Of a stretch of 64,000 bases of DNA, positions 15,489 to 23,729 are shown piece by piece. Below the pieces are notes generated by a model that saw only the letters and a program-made list of their open reading frames with translations, did not search any database and had not been told where the DNA came from. The DNA is from Protaetiibacter intestinalis (GTDB taxonomy: Bacteria > Actinomycetota > Actinomycetes > Actinomycetales > Microbacteriaceae): NCBI RefSeq assembly GCF_003627075.1, contig NZ_CP032630.1, positions 1,612,001 through 1,676,000 on the forward strand. The letters run 5' to 3'. Position 1 is the stretch's first letter, and each line of letters begins with the position of its first letter. Both the position numbers and the translations under genes were made by a program.

Positions 15489-16360
15489 ACGAGGGTCCCT
15501 TCGGCGGTGGCGGATGCGTCGGCGCTGTCGCCGACGAGCTCCAGGTAGATGTCCTCCAGGCTCGGGCGGATCACCTCGAGCCGCTCGGGCTCGCCGGCGG
15601 CGGCGAGCCGGGCGACGAGCGCGCCGGGCTCGTGGGTGCGCTCCTCGCGCACGACGCCCCGCTCGACCCAGCGCACGATCGGCGTGCGCGCATCCGCCCC
15701 GCCGAGCTCGTCCACGGCGCCGAGCGCCACGAGCTCGCCGCGGGCGATGATGCCGGCGCGGTCGGCGAGCTGGGCGGCCTCGTCGAGGTAGTGGGTGGTG
15801 AGCAGGATGCTCGTGCCCTCGTCGGCGAGCTGCCGGATGAGGCGCCAGAACTGGCGGCGGGCCTCGGGGTCGAAGCCCGTCGTCGGCTCGTCGAGGAACA
15901 GCAGCTCGGGGCGGCCGATGATGCCGAGGGCGACGTCGACGCGGCGCTTCTGGCCGCCGGAGAGCTTCGCGATGCGGGTGTTCGCCTTCTCGTCGAGGCC
16001 GACGGCGGCGATCACCTCGTCGACGTCGCGCGGGTTCGGGTAGAAGCCCGCGAAATGCCGCAGCTGTTCGCGCACGGTGGCGGTGCCCTGCTCGCCGGTC
16101 GACTGCAGCACGATGCCGAGCCGGGCCTTCCAGGCGAGGCCGCCGTGGGCGGGGTCGACCCCGAGCACGCGCACCTCGCCGCCCGTGCGGGCGCGGTACC
16201 CCTCGAGGATCTCGATCGTGGTGGACTTGCCGGCGCCGTTGGGGCCGAGCAGGGCGAAGGTCTCGCCGCGGCGGATGTCGAGGTCGATGCCGCGCACGGC
16301 CTCGAACCCCTTGTAGCTCTTGGTGAGCCCGCGCACCTCGACGACGTTCTGGGTGGTCAT
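15485..16360 (-). CDS. ABC exporter ATP-binding protein (DrrA-like)
   Basis: A 291-residue ATPase. Walker A is GPNGAGKST (about residues 39-47), the Q-loop is VLQSTGEQGTAT, the signature is LSGGQKRR, Walker B is LLFLDEPTTGFDP, and the H-loop is TTHYLDEA. A C-terminal extension of about 80 residues follows, as in DrrA. I chose ATG 16360 because upstream in-frame sequence has no family match. It is the first gene of a leftward operon ATPase-permease-kinase-regulator. Family A palindrome copy 1 lies 90 nt upstream. Confidence 0.93.
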   Translation of the reverse strand: MTTQNVVEVRGLTKSYKGFEAVRGIDLDIRRGETFALLGPNGAGKSTTIEILEGYRARTGGEVRVLGVDPAHGGLAWKARLGIVLQSTGEQGTATVREQLRHFAGFYPNPRDVDEVIAAVGLDEKANTRIAKLSGGQKRRVDVALGIIGRPELLFLDEPTTGFDPEARRQFWRLIRQLADEGTSILLTTHYLDEAAQLADRAGIIARGELVALGAVDELGGADARTPIVRWVERGVVREERTHEPGALVARLAAAGEPERLEVIRPSLEDIYLELVGDSADASATAEGTLV

Positions 16361-16450
16361 GTGCCCATCGTGCGCCCGCCGCGCGCCCCGCACCACCCGC
16401 ATCCCGGTGGGTTCGCCCTCCACCGTTCGGTGGATCCCCTCCACCCATGA

Positions 16451-16513
16451 CGCTGACCGGTCGGTTTCTGGCCCCATTCGCGTTGTTTGGGGCCAGAAAC
16501 CGACCGGTCAGCG
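16451..16513. repeat. Family A 63-bp palindrome, copy 1
   Basis: Perfect 26-bp arms (16451-16476 and 16488-16513) surround an 11-nt centre, TTCGCGTTGTT. The left arm begins CGCTGACCGGTCGG and ends CTGGCCCCA. It lies between the 3' end of tetR and the 5' end of the exporter operon, both leftward. It can form a very stable hairpin but has no T tract. Confidence 0.9.
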
Positions 16514-16527
16514 GATGCGGGGCGGAG

Positions 16528-17160
16528 TCAGGGGGTGAAGACGGTGCGCTCGATCGTGTCGACGAGCCAGTCGCGATAGCGGGTCATGCTCCAGCCGGAG
16601 TCGAGCACGAGTTGCACGTAGCCGCTCGGGGAGACGAGGAACTGCAGCGCGGCGGCGAACTCCTCGTCATCGCCCGGGCGGCGGGCGAGGCCCCTGGCGC
16701 GGAAGCCCGCCATCGAGTCGCGGAAGTCCTTGCGGCGGCGCTCCTGCAGCCGTTCGAGCCCCTCCGCGACGGCGGGGTCTCCCATGGATGCGTCGAGCAG
16801 GGCGATCCAGAGCCGTGCGATGCGCTCGTTGGCGCCCGTGATGAACTCGACCCACGCGGGCAGCAGCTCCTCGGCGGGCGTGGCGAGCAGCCGCGCGCCG
16901 ATCTCGCGTTCGCCGATCGTGGTGGCGCCGCCGTCCTCGCCGGTGAAGGTGACGTCGAAGGCGGCGAGGATGAGGGCGCTCTTGGGACCGTTGGCCTTCA
17001 CCGTCTCGAGCGATACCCCGGATGCCTCGGCGAGCCGGGCGAGCGAGGTGGCGGCGTAGCCGTCGCGGGCGAAGAGCTCGGCGGCGGCCTCGAGGATGCG
17101 GCGGCGGGTCTGGGCGGCCTGGGCGGCGCGCAGGGGGGAGCTGTAGGCGCGGGATGTCAT
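16528..17160 (-). CDS. TetR-family regulator
   Basis: A 210-residue regulator. The N-terminal helix-turn-helix is TRRRILEAAAELFARDGYAA followed by TSLARLAEASGVSLETVK (about residues 18-55). The remaining ligand-binding domain is helical and family-variable. It is divergent from the glycosyltransferase gene at 17231, with only 70 nt between the two start codons, so it probably represses that gene and itself. The stop lies 15 nt from family A palindrome copy 1. Confidence 0.9.
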   Translation of the reverse strand: MTSRAYSSPLRAAQAAQTRRRILEAAAELFARDGYAATSLARLAEASGVSLETVKANGPKSALILAAFDVTFTGEDGGATTIGEREIGARLLATPAEELLPAWVEFITGANERIARLWIALLDASMGDPAVAEGLERLQERRRKDFRDSMAGFRARGLARRPGDDEEFAAALQFLVSPSGYVQLVLDSGWSMTRYRDWLVDTIERTVFTP

Positions 17161-17230
17161 TTGACTTTCCTAACAGGGTGGTGAATACTCTGACGAGTCC
17201 ACCAATACCCTATCCGCTGAGAACGACGCC
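17161..17230. promoter_or_regulatory. Divergent promoter/operator between tetR and the glycosyltransferase gene
   Basis: TTGACT (17161-17166) and AATACT (17184-17189), 17 nt apart, form a rightward promoter. The inverted repeat ACTC-TGAC-GAGT (17187-17198) overlaps its -10 and start site, a fitting place for a TetR operator. The operator is inferred. Confidence 0.5.
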
Positions 17231-18526
17231 ATGACCACCGCCTCCCTGAACCTGCTCATCTGCTCGACCCCCGTGCACGGCCACGTCACGCCGCTGCTCG
17301 CCGTCACCCGGCACCTCATCGCATCCGGTCACCGGGTGCGCTTCCTCACCGGCACGCGCTATCGCGACGCCGTCGAGGCCGCCGGTGCCGGCTGGGTGCC
17401 ACTGCCCGCCGAGGCCGACTACGACGACCGCGACATCACGGCCGCCTTCCCGGGGCGCGAGGGCCTGTCGGGCCCCGCCGGCATCCGCTACGACCTGCGC
17501 GAGATCTTCCTGCGCCCCGGACCCGCCCAGCTCGCCGCCGTCGACGCCGCGATCGCCGAGGAGCGCCCGGATGCGGTGCTCGTCGAGAGCATGTTCATGG
17601 GCGCCCTGCTGCTGCTGTGCCGCCCCGGCGAGCGGCCGCCGGTCGTCAACCTCGGCATCGTTCCGCTCGGCCTCGCGAGCCGCGACACCGCGCCCTTCGG
17701 CCTCGGCATCCCGCCGAAGCCGGGGCTCGCCGGCCGCATCCGCAACCGGATGCTGCGCTTCGTCGCGGAGCGGATCGTGTTCGGATCGGTGCAGCGCTAC
17801 GCGCGCGAGCTGGTGGAGCGGGCGGGTGGCACCCTCACGCGCGACTTCATGGGCAGCGCCGCGCTCGCCGACGCGATCGTGCAGTTCACCGTGCCGTCGT
17901 TCGAGTACCCGCGCAGCGACCTGCCCGCGAGCGTGCACTTCGTCGGCCCGGTCTCGCGTACGACGCCCTCGACGATGCCGCTGCCGGAGTGGTGGGGCGA
18001 CCTCGACGGTTCGAGGCCCGTCGTGCACGTCACCCAGGGCACCGTCGCGAACACCGACCTGGGTGCGCTCATCGACCCCACGATCGAGGCGCTCGCCGAC
18101 GACGACGTGCTCGTCGTCGTGAGCATGGGGGGCCGCGAGGTGCCCGAGCGCGCGTACCCGGCCAACGTGCGCATCGCCTCCTACCTGCCGTACGACAAGC
18201 TGCTGCCGCTCACCGACGTGATGGTCACCAACGGCGGCTACGGCGGGGTGCACTTCGCGATGGAGCACGGGGTGCCGCTCGTCACCGCGGGCCTCACCGA
18301 GGACAAGGCGGAGGTCACGGCGCGTGTCGCCTGGAGCGGCGCCGGCATCAACCTGCGCACCGACCGCGCGGATGCCGCATCCGTGCGTTCCGCCGTCCGC
18401 CGCCTCCTCTCCGACCCCACCTTCCGCGAGCGCAGCGCCGCCATCGGCCGCGACATCGCCGCATCCCCCGGCGTGGCGGGCCTCGAGTCCCTCCTCCCCA
18501 CCCTGACCACCGTCCGCCTCCACTGA
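17231..18526 (+). CDS. GT1-family glycosyltransferase (MGT/UGT type)
   Basis: A 431-residue two-domain GT-B enzyme. The N-terminal acceptor domain starts LLICSTPVHGHVTPLLAVTRHL. The C-terminal nucleotide-sugar domain contains VTNGGYGGVHFAMEHGVPLV (about residues 334-353), the donor-binding signature of the UDP-glycosyltransferase superfamily. Members glycosylate macrolides, terpenoids, sterols and other small molecules, often for detoxification. TetR control from the divergent gene fits that. There is no signal peptide. The acceptor is unknown. Family A palindrome copy 2 begins 5 nt after the stop. Confidence 0.9.
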   Translation: MTTASLNLLICSTPVHGHVTPLLAVTRHLIASGHRVRFLTGTRYRDAVEAAGAGWVPLPAEADYDDRDITAAFPGREGLSGPAGIRYDLREIFLRPGPAQLAAVDAAIAEERPDAVLVESMFMGALLLLCRPGERPPVVNLGIVPLGLASRDTAPFGLGIPPKPGLAGRIRNRMLRFVAERIVFGSVQRYARELVERAGGTLTRDFMGSAALADAIVQFTVPSFEYPRSDLPASVHFVGPVSRTTPSTMPLPEWWGDLDGSRPVVHVTQGTVANTDLGALIDPTIEALADDDVLVVVSMGGREVPERAYPANVRIASYLPYDKLLPLTDVMVTNGGYGGVHFAMEHGVPLVTAGLTEDKAEVTARVAWSGAGINLRTDRADAASVRSAVRRLLSDPTFRERSAAIGRDIAASPGVAGLESLLPTLTTVRLH

Positions 18527-18531
18527 TCCCG

Positions 18532-18594
18532 CGCTGACCGGTCGGTTTCTGGCCCCATTTCCGGGTTTTGGGGCCAGAAACCGACCACTCAGCG
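18532..18594. repeat. Family A 63-bp palindrome, copy 2
   Basis: Arms 18532-18557 and 18569-18594 with two mismatched positions, centre TTTCCGGGTTT. It lies between the convergent glycosyltransferase and AbiEi/DUF559-like genes. The right arm supplies the TGA stop of the leftward gene (18589-18591). It is the reverse complement of copy 3 with a single base difference. Confidence 0.9.
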
Positions 18595-19536
18595 CGGGGG
18601 TGTCCAGCCGCGGGCGCGGAGGGCTGCCCGGATGCGGGCGACGGCGGCGCGGGACGCGGGGGTGCGCAGACGAGGGTCGACCTCCTCGGAGGTGAGGCGG
18701 TGGAGGTTCCAGTCGATCGCCGCGAGCTCCTGCTGCTTGCGGATGTCGCGGCGGAACTTCTCGGGGCTCTGGTGCAGCAGGCTCTCGTACTCGAGCGCCT
18801 GCTGGAACTCGGGGTAGGCGCCGTCGAGCATCGCCACCCGGTCGCCGAGCGGGCCGAGCACCCAGTAGTTGAGCTCCGGTTCGGGGAGGCCCGCCCGCAC
18901 GACCATCAACCGCATCCGCGTCTCGCCGTTCGAGAGCGACCCGTAGCGCACCTGCTCGAGAGCCTCGCGGGCCCGCCGGATGCCGCGGTCGCCGGGGCGG
19001 CGCGCGACCGTCGCCGCGAGCGCGTCGATGGTGGTGAGCGGCGGGGCGCCGTCGTAGGGCTCGCTGCCGGTGACCAGGAAGTCGCCCGCCGCGATGAGCG
19101 CGTCGAGCCCGAGCAGCGGCGCGCTCATCACCCAGCTGACCTCGGGCGAGGTGAGGTGGATGTCGCCGAGCATCGTCACCGGGGTGCGTTGCGGGTAGAG
19201 GCGGTGCGGGATGGTGTGGGCGGTTCGCGGGCGCGCGGCGCCGACCGAGGAGACGTGGATCGCCTCCTCGGTCTCGACCGAGCGGGGGAGAGGCGCACCC
19301 CACAGCAGGAGCGCCGTGGTGTGGCTGATCACCTGGCCGGGGTGCTGGCGGAGCGCGTAGGCCTCGACGATCTCCCGCGGGGCGCGCACGGGGGTGAGGG
19401 TGCGCACCGAGTTGAAGGGGCGGATGAGGTCGGGGCCCGCCATCCGCCCGGGTGGCAGGCCGCGGCGGAGTGCGTCGCGGACCCGGAACGGCTCGGTGGC
19501 CCACTCCTCGGGCAGGGGTGCGGCGGCTCGTGACAT
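18589..19536 (-). CDS. AbiEi/DUF559-like protein of unknown function
   Basis: A 315-residue soluble protein. The N-terminal half (FRVRDALRRGLPPGRM ... VISHTTALLLWGAPLP) resembles the winged-helix and following domain of AbiEi-type proteins. The C-terminal half (MRLMVVRAGLPEPELNYWV ... LDGAYPEFQQALEYE, then KFRRDIRKQQELAAIDW) resembles the DUF559/Vsr nuclease fold, with an Asp and a Glu in the right order. Whether it cleaves DNA cannot be said. Such proteins are common in Microbacteriaceae, usually without a partner toxin, and none is seen here. I chose ATG 19536. It is bracketed by inverted copies 2 and 3 of the family A palindrome. Confidence 0.75.
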   Translation of the reverse strand: MSRAAAPLPEEWATEPFRVRDALRRGLPPGRMAGPDLIRPFNSVRTLTPVRAPREIVEAYALRQHPGQVISHTTALLLWGAPLPRSVETEEAIHVSSVGAARPRTAHTIPHRLYPQRTPVTMLGDIHLTSPEVSWVMSAPLLGLDALIAAGDFLVTGSEPYDGAPPLTTIDALAATVARRPGDRGIRRAREALEQVRYGSLSNGETRMRLMVVRAGLPEPELNYWVLGPLGDRVAMLDGAYPEFQQALEYESLLHQSPEKFRRDIRKQQELAAIDWNLHRLTSEEVDPRLRTPASRAAVARIRAALRARGWTPPR

Positions 19537-19612
19537 GCCCCCACCCAAGCGCCTCCCGCATCCGCCCCTCGCGCCGTGCCCGGGATCCGTGGACAACTCC
19601 CCCTGTGCACAA

Positions 19613-19675
19613 CGCTGAGTGGTCGGATTCTGGCCCCAAAACCCGGAAATGGGGCCAGAAACCGACCGGTCAGCG
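19613..19675. repeat. Family A 63-bp palindrome, copy 3
   Basis: Arms 19613-19638 and 19650-19675 with one mismatch, centre AAACCCGGAAA. It equals the reverse complement of copy 2 except for one T-to-A change. The right arm provides the TGA stop (19670-19672) of the small membrane protein gene. It lies between two leftward genes. Confidence 0.9.
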
Positions 19676-19969
19676 AGGGCGGTGCTGGAGGCGGCGGAGC
19701 ACGGCGGCGAGGGCGAGGAGGGTGGTGAGGGAGCCGAGGGCCACCAGGACGACGACCGTCCAGCCGAGGGGGGAGAGGGCCAGCAGGCTCTGCAGCAGCT
19801 CGAGGCGGCGGTCAGGGCCCGCGCCGAGCCAGAGGGCGAACGCGGCGAGCGCCACGAGCACGAGGCCCCACAGCACGGCTCCGACGCGGATGCGGGGGCG
19901 CGGCAGCGCGGCAGCGGCGGGCTCCGTCTCGGATGCCGCGGGCGCGTCGAGCGGTGTCGTGTCGGTCAT
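19670..19969 (-). CDS. Small two-helix membrane protein
   Basis: A 99-residue protein. A Pro/Ala-rich N-terminus (about residues 1-28) precedes two membrane helices (VGAVLWGLVLVALAAFALWLG and LGWTVVVLVALGSLTTLLALA), and a basic tail ends it. Its ATG overlaps the stop of the PspC gene (19969-19971), so it is made together with that protein and may be part of the same membrane complex. Its own stop codon is inside family A palindrome copy 3. No named family is recognised. Confidence 0.8.
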   Translation of the reverse strand: MTDTTPLDAPAASETEPAAAALPRPRIRVGAVLWGLVLVALAAFALWLGAGPDRRLELLQSLLALSPLGWTVVVLVALGSLTTLLALAAVLRRLQHRPR

Positions 19970-21624
19970 CAGTTGCCTCCGGTCTCGGTCGAGTCGGTGT
20001 CGGCGCCCGGCATGGGCGTCGCGGTGGGGGTCGGCTCGCCCTCGATCACGGAACCGTCGGTCGTCGTCGACCAGGTCTCGTCCGGGGGGATGCTGAACAG
20101 CAGGTTCGACGCGTTCTCGCTCCAGCTGTTCACGTAGACGCTCGTCGATCGCCCCGCCCAGAGTCGCAGCACGAGGTCGGGTGTTCCCTCGCCCAGCGTG
20201 AGCTTCCACGCGCGGTCCGTGATCCGGAACTGCGAGGTGCGCCCGGAACCGTCGTAGTTCAGCTCGTCCACGGTCACGTACCGCACGCCGTCGTCGCTCG
20301 CGATCTCGAGGCGCACCGTCGCGCCCTCCTGCAGCTCGAGGTACACCGAGCCGGCGAGCTGCCAGAGGTCGACTGTGGCGGTGTCGCCGTCGCGGTCGGG
20401 CACGTAGAGGCTGGTGCTCCCCGCGAGCTGCGCGAAGCGCCCGTCCTCCGCGCCGCTGATCCCCATGGAGGCGCCCGGCGGGATGACGACACGATCGCTC
20501 GGCAGCACCACCGCGACGAGCAGCGCGAGCACGGCGAGGATCGAGAAGAACGCGAGGGCGCCGCTCCGGCGCCGCGCGATCCCCACGGCGACCGTGGCGA
20601 CCCCCAGCACGAGCACGAGCACTCCCGCGCCGATCACCCAGGCGGAGTCGGCGGTCGCCGGGTCGCCGGACGCCGCGAACGCGGCGAGGGCGCCGCCCAC
20701 GAGGGCGACACCCAGCGAGAGGAACACCACCCCGGCGCTCGCGCGCGGGCGGGTGAGCGTGCGGATCCGGGTGCGCTCGCGGGAGGCCGCGAGCGCTTCG
20801 GCGGCGCGCGCGCTCGCCTCCGCCTGCCGCCGTTCGCGCTCGCTGCGGCGCTGCTCGGCGGCCCAGGCGGCGCGCTGAGTCTGCCAGGCGTCCTGGCGCT
20901 CCCGCCACGCCGCGAGCTCCTCGTCGGAGACGTCGGCCGGCGGCGCGGGCGGCTCGCCCGGGTCGGTCACGGGGGCGCTCGCCGGGGCGGCCGCGGATGC
21001 CAGGGCGGCATCCGCCGGCACCGTCTCGGGCGCGACCCGCGGCACCGGAACCGCGCTCGTGGACCGCTTCGCCAGCCACACGACCACCACGATCGCGCCG
21101 ATCAGCAGCACCCCGGTCCAGGCGATCCGTCCGAAGGCGCCGCCCCATCCGAGGTCGTTCCAGTACAGCGCCCCCGCGTACCAGAAGCTCTGCGTGAGCG
21201 GCAGGAACGACAGCAGGAACACACCCAGGATGCCGGGCAGCGCCCGCGTGACGCGCCCGTGGCCGAGCTGCTGGGCGTGGATGACGCCCTGCTCGTCGGG
21301 CAGCAGGAACCAGGCGATCGCGTAGAGCAGCGCCACGGGCGCTCCGACCACGGCGAGCACGACGGCGATGCCGCGCACGATGAGCGGGTCGATGCCGAGA
21401 CGGTCGGCGACGCCCGCGCACACCCCGCCGAGCCAGCCGGCGCGGCGCGGCAGCGCGAGCCCGCGCATCCAGGCGAAGAAACGGCTCTCGACAGGCGGCG
21501 TCCCGGGCGTGACCTCGGGCGCGGCCTCGTCTTCAGTGGTCGCGGTGGTCGTCGCGGATGCGGCGGGTGCCTCGTCCGGGGTCTCCTCGGGCGGCGGTGT
21601 GGATGCGGTGGTGCGTCGAGCCAT
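19969..21624 (-). CDS. PspC domain-containing membrane protein
   Basis: A 551-residue protein. A low-complexity Pro/Thr/Glu-rich N-terminus (residues 1-45) precedes a PspC domain: GWLGGVCAGVADRLGIDPLI, then YAIAWFLLPDEQ (about residues 62-112). Further helices lie at about 128-200. A charged coiled region rich in Arg, Glu and Ala occupies about 230-285. More helices follow at about 290-390, and the C-terminal part (about 390-551) is beta-rich and probably extracytoplasmic. The gene is divergent from a PspC-containing sensor kinase (start codons 104 nt apart), an arrangement in which the kinase/regulator pair usually controls the PspC protein in the cell-envelope stress response (inference). 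Confidence 0.88.
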   Translation of the reverse strand: MARRTTASTPPPEETPDEAPAASATTTATTEDEAAPEVTPGTPPVESRFFAWMRGLALPRRAGWLGGVCAGVADRLGIDPLIVRGIAVVLAVVGAPVALLYAIAWFLLPDEQGVIHAQQLGHGRVTRALPGILGVFLLSFLPLTQSFWYAGALYWNDLGWGGAFGRIAWTGVLLIGAIVVVVWLAKRSTSAVPVPRVAPETVPADAALASAAAPASAPVTDPGEPPAPPADVSDEELAAWRERQDAWQTQRAAWAAEQRRSERERRQAEASARAAEALAASRERTRIRTLTRPRASAGVVFLSLGVALVGGALAAFAASGDPATADSAWVIGAGVLVLVLGVATVAVGIARRRSGALAFFSILAVLALLVAVVLPSDRVVIPPGASMGISGAEDGRFAQLAGSTSLYVPDRDGDTATVDLWQLAGSVYLELQEGATVRLEIASDDGVRYVTVDELNYDGSGRTSQFRITDRAWKLTLGEGTPDLVLRLWAGRSTSVYVNSWSENASNLLFSIPPDETWSTTTDGSVIEGEPTPTATPMPGADTDSTETGGN

Positions 21625-21728
21625 GCCTCGATCGTCGCCCGGCGGGCGGCGACCGCTCTATGGGGGGATGCCCTGATCGTCCCCTGAACCCTGGACACAG
21701 CGTCGCCCCCGCGTGCTTGGATCGTCGC

Positions 21729-23009
21729 ATGACGACCGCATCCGCGCCCGCCGCGCCGCAAGCCGCCCCGGGCGCGGCGCGTGAGCCGCGGCGGCGCCCG
21801 CCGCTCGTGCGGCCGCGGGCCGTGCTGCTCGGCGGGGTGAGCCTCGCGCTCGCCACCCACCTCGGTGCGCCGCTCGCGCTCATCCGCATCCTGTTCGCCG
21901 TGCCGGCGGTGATCGGGACCGTGTGGGCGGTCGTCACCCTCTGGCTCATCGGCGCTCCCTCGCTCACCCTTCTCGGCTTCGTGCCGGTACTGCTCTACGG
22001 GTGGCTGTGGGTGCTCGTGCCGCGCACCGCAGCCACCCCGGATGCCGCCCGCACGCGCCGCGCGCCCGTCGCGGTGCTGCTGTTCTCGGGCGGCGTGCTG
22101 CTCGCCCTGCTCACCCCGCTCAGCTGGGCGCCCAGCGCCCGGCCGCTGCCGATCGGTCTGGTCGAGAGCGTCGCGCTGCTGCTGGCGGCGTTCCTCTGGG
22201 CCGCGACGGTCGACGCGCGCGACCCGGTGCGTGCAGTGCGCGCCCCGCTCGTGCGCTCCCTCGTCGCCGGTTTCGTCATCCTGTTCGGGGCGGTGCTGAT
22301 GTTCGCCGCCTTCCGCTCCTCGCACAGCCTCGCGGTGGTCGTCGCGGCCCTGCTCGTGCTGCTCGGGGTGGCGGGCTTCGTGGTGCCGGCGATCGTTGCG
22401 CGCTGGAGCGCGCGCAGCGCCGAGCGCGCCGCCCACGCCCGCGAGGAGCAGCGCGCCGAGATCGCCGCCCACCTGCACGACTCGGTGCTGCAGACGCTCG
22501 CCATCATCCAGAACCGCGCGGGGGCCGGATCCGAGGTGGCCCGCATCGCCCGTGCGCAGGAGCGCGAGCTGCGCGACTGGCTGTTCGCCGGTACCGACCC
22601 GTTCGCGGGCGACCTGGCGACGGCGCTGCGCACCATGGCGCGCGAGCTCGAGCTGGAGCATGCGGTGCGCATCGAGGTGGTGACGGTCGGCGAGGTCGCG
22701 GCCGTCGAGTCGCACGCGTTGGCGGCGGCCGCGCGCGAGGCGCTCGTGAATGCGGCGCGGCACGCGGGCGGCGATGTCACCGTCTACGCGGAGGCGACCC
22801 CGGATGCGGTGGAGGTGTTCGTGCGCGACCGGGGTGCGGGGTTCGACGCGGATGCGGTCCCGGCCGGGCGGCTCGGCATCCGCGAGTCGATCGTGGGGCG
22901 CATGGCGCGGGCCGGCGGCACGGCCGTCGTCGTGTCGGGGCCGGACGGCACGGAGGTGCAGCTGCGGATGCCGCGGCGCGCGCTCGGCGCGAAGGGGGGC
23001 ACAGCATGA
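21729..23009 (+). CDS. PspC-like sensor histidine kinase
   Basis: A 426-residue kinase. The N-terminal PspC-like module (VLLGGVSLALATHLGAPLALIR, then VVTLWLIGAP) is followed by further membrane helices up to about residue 225. The H-box reads AAHLHDSVLQTLAIIQNRAG, with phospho-acceptor His250. The ATPase domain contains AAREALVNAARHAGG (N-box) and VRDRGAGFDADAV (G1). It partners with the response regulator encoded next, whose ATG overlaps its stop. ATG 21729 is the natural start; the upstream in-frame extension crosses the divergent promoter region. Confidence 0.92.
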   Translation: MTTASAPAAPQAAPGAAREPRRRPPLVRPRAVLLGGVSLALATHLGAPLALIRILFAVPAVIGTVWAVVTLWLIGAPSLTLLGFVPVLLYGWLWVLVPRTAATPDAARTRRAPVAVLLFSGGVLLALLTPLSWAPSARPLPIGLVESVALLLAAFLWAATVDARDPVRAVRAPLVRSLVAGFVILFGAVLMFAAFRSSHSLAVVVAALLVLLGVAGFVVPAIVARWSARSAERAAHAREEQRAEIAAHLHDSVLQTLAIIQNRAGAGSEVARIARAQERELRDWLFAGTDPFAGDLATALRTMARELELEHAVRIEVVTVGEVAAVESHALAAAAREALVNAARHAGGDVTVYAEATPDAVEVFVRDRGAGFDADAVPAGRLGIRESIVGRMARAGGTAVVVSGPDGTEVQLRMPRRALGAKGGTA

Positions 23010-23659
23010 CGCGCGTCATCATCGTCGACGACCACTCGATCTTCCGCACCGGGCTGCGCACCGACCTGGGCGATGCCGTGGAGGTGGTCGGCGAGGCGGG
23101 CGACGTGGATGCCGCGGTGCGCGCGATCGAGACCCTGCGACCCGAGGTGGTGCTGCTCGACGTGCACCTGCCGGGTGGCGCCGGCGGCGGGGGCGCCGAG
23201 GTGGTGCGGCGCTCGGCTGCGCTGCTGGGCGAGGTGCGCTTCCTGGCTCTCTCGGTGTCGGACTCGGCCGAGGATGTCGTGGGCGTCATCCGTGCGGGCG
23301 CCCGCGGCTACATCACGAAGGCGTCCTCGGGGGCCGAGGTGGCCTCCGCGGTCGCGACGGTGGCGGCGGGGGATGCGGTGTTCTCGCCGCGCCTGGCGGG
23401 TTTCGTGCTCGACGCCTTCGGGACCGCGGCCGGCGCGCCCGCCGTCGCGGCATCCGACGACGAGCTCGACCGGCTGTCGGCGCGCGAGCAGGAGGTGATG
23501 CGGCTGATCGCGCGCGGCTACGCCTACAAGGAGGTGGCGTCGCACCTCTACATCTCGATCAAGACGGTCGAGACGCACGTCTCCTCGGTGCTGCGGAAAC
23601 TCCAGCTCTCCTCCCGCCACGAGCTCACCGCCTGGGCCCTCGAGCGCCGCCTCCTCTAG
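23006..23659 (+). CDS. NarL/LuxR-family response regulator
   Basis: A 217-residue regulator. The receiver starts TRVIIVDDHSIFRTGLR. The phospho-acceptor is the Asp of VVLLDVHLPGG, and GYITKASSG carries the conserved Lys. Its C-terminal LuxR helix-turn-helix reads LSAREQEVMRLIARGYAYKEV, then HLYISIKTVETHVSSVLRKL. It overlaps the kinase gene by 4 nt. It probably activates the divergent PspC gene. The receiver loop after the phosphorylation site has a Gly-rich insertion (PGGAGGGGAE), also seen in other PspC-linked regulators. Confidence 0.93.
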   Translation: MTRVIIVDDHSIFRTGLRTDLGDAVEVVGEAGDVDAAVRAIETLRPEVVLLDVHLPGGAGGGGAEVVRRSAALLGEVRFLALSVSDSAEDVVGVIRAGARGYITKASSGAEVASAVATVAAGDAVFSPRLAGFVLDAFGTAAGAPAVAASDDELDRLSAREQEVMRLIARGYAYKEVASHLYISIKTVETHVSSVLRKLQLSSRHELTAWALERRLL

Positions 23660-23666
23660 CCCACAT

Positions 23667-23729
23667 CGCTGATGGGTCGGTTTTTGGCCCCAAACCGCCG
23701 GTTTGGGGCCAAAAACCGACCAGTCAGCG
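23667..23729. repeat. Family A 63-bp palindrome, copy 4
   Basis: Arms 23667-23692 and 23704-23729, two mismatches, centre AACCGCCGGTT, which is itself largely self-complementary. This copy is the TTTTTGG subtype (others have TTTCTGG). It lies between the convergent response regulator and argO genes. The right arm supplies the argO stop TGA (23724-23726). Confidence 0.9.

Noticed and set aside
18589..19536. A complete AbiEi/AbiEii toxin-antitoxin pair
   Set aside because: No nucleotidyltransferase toxin gene (AbiEii) is present on either side.
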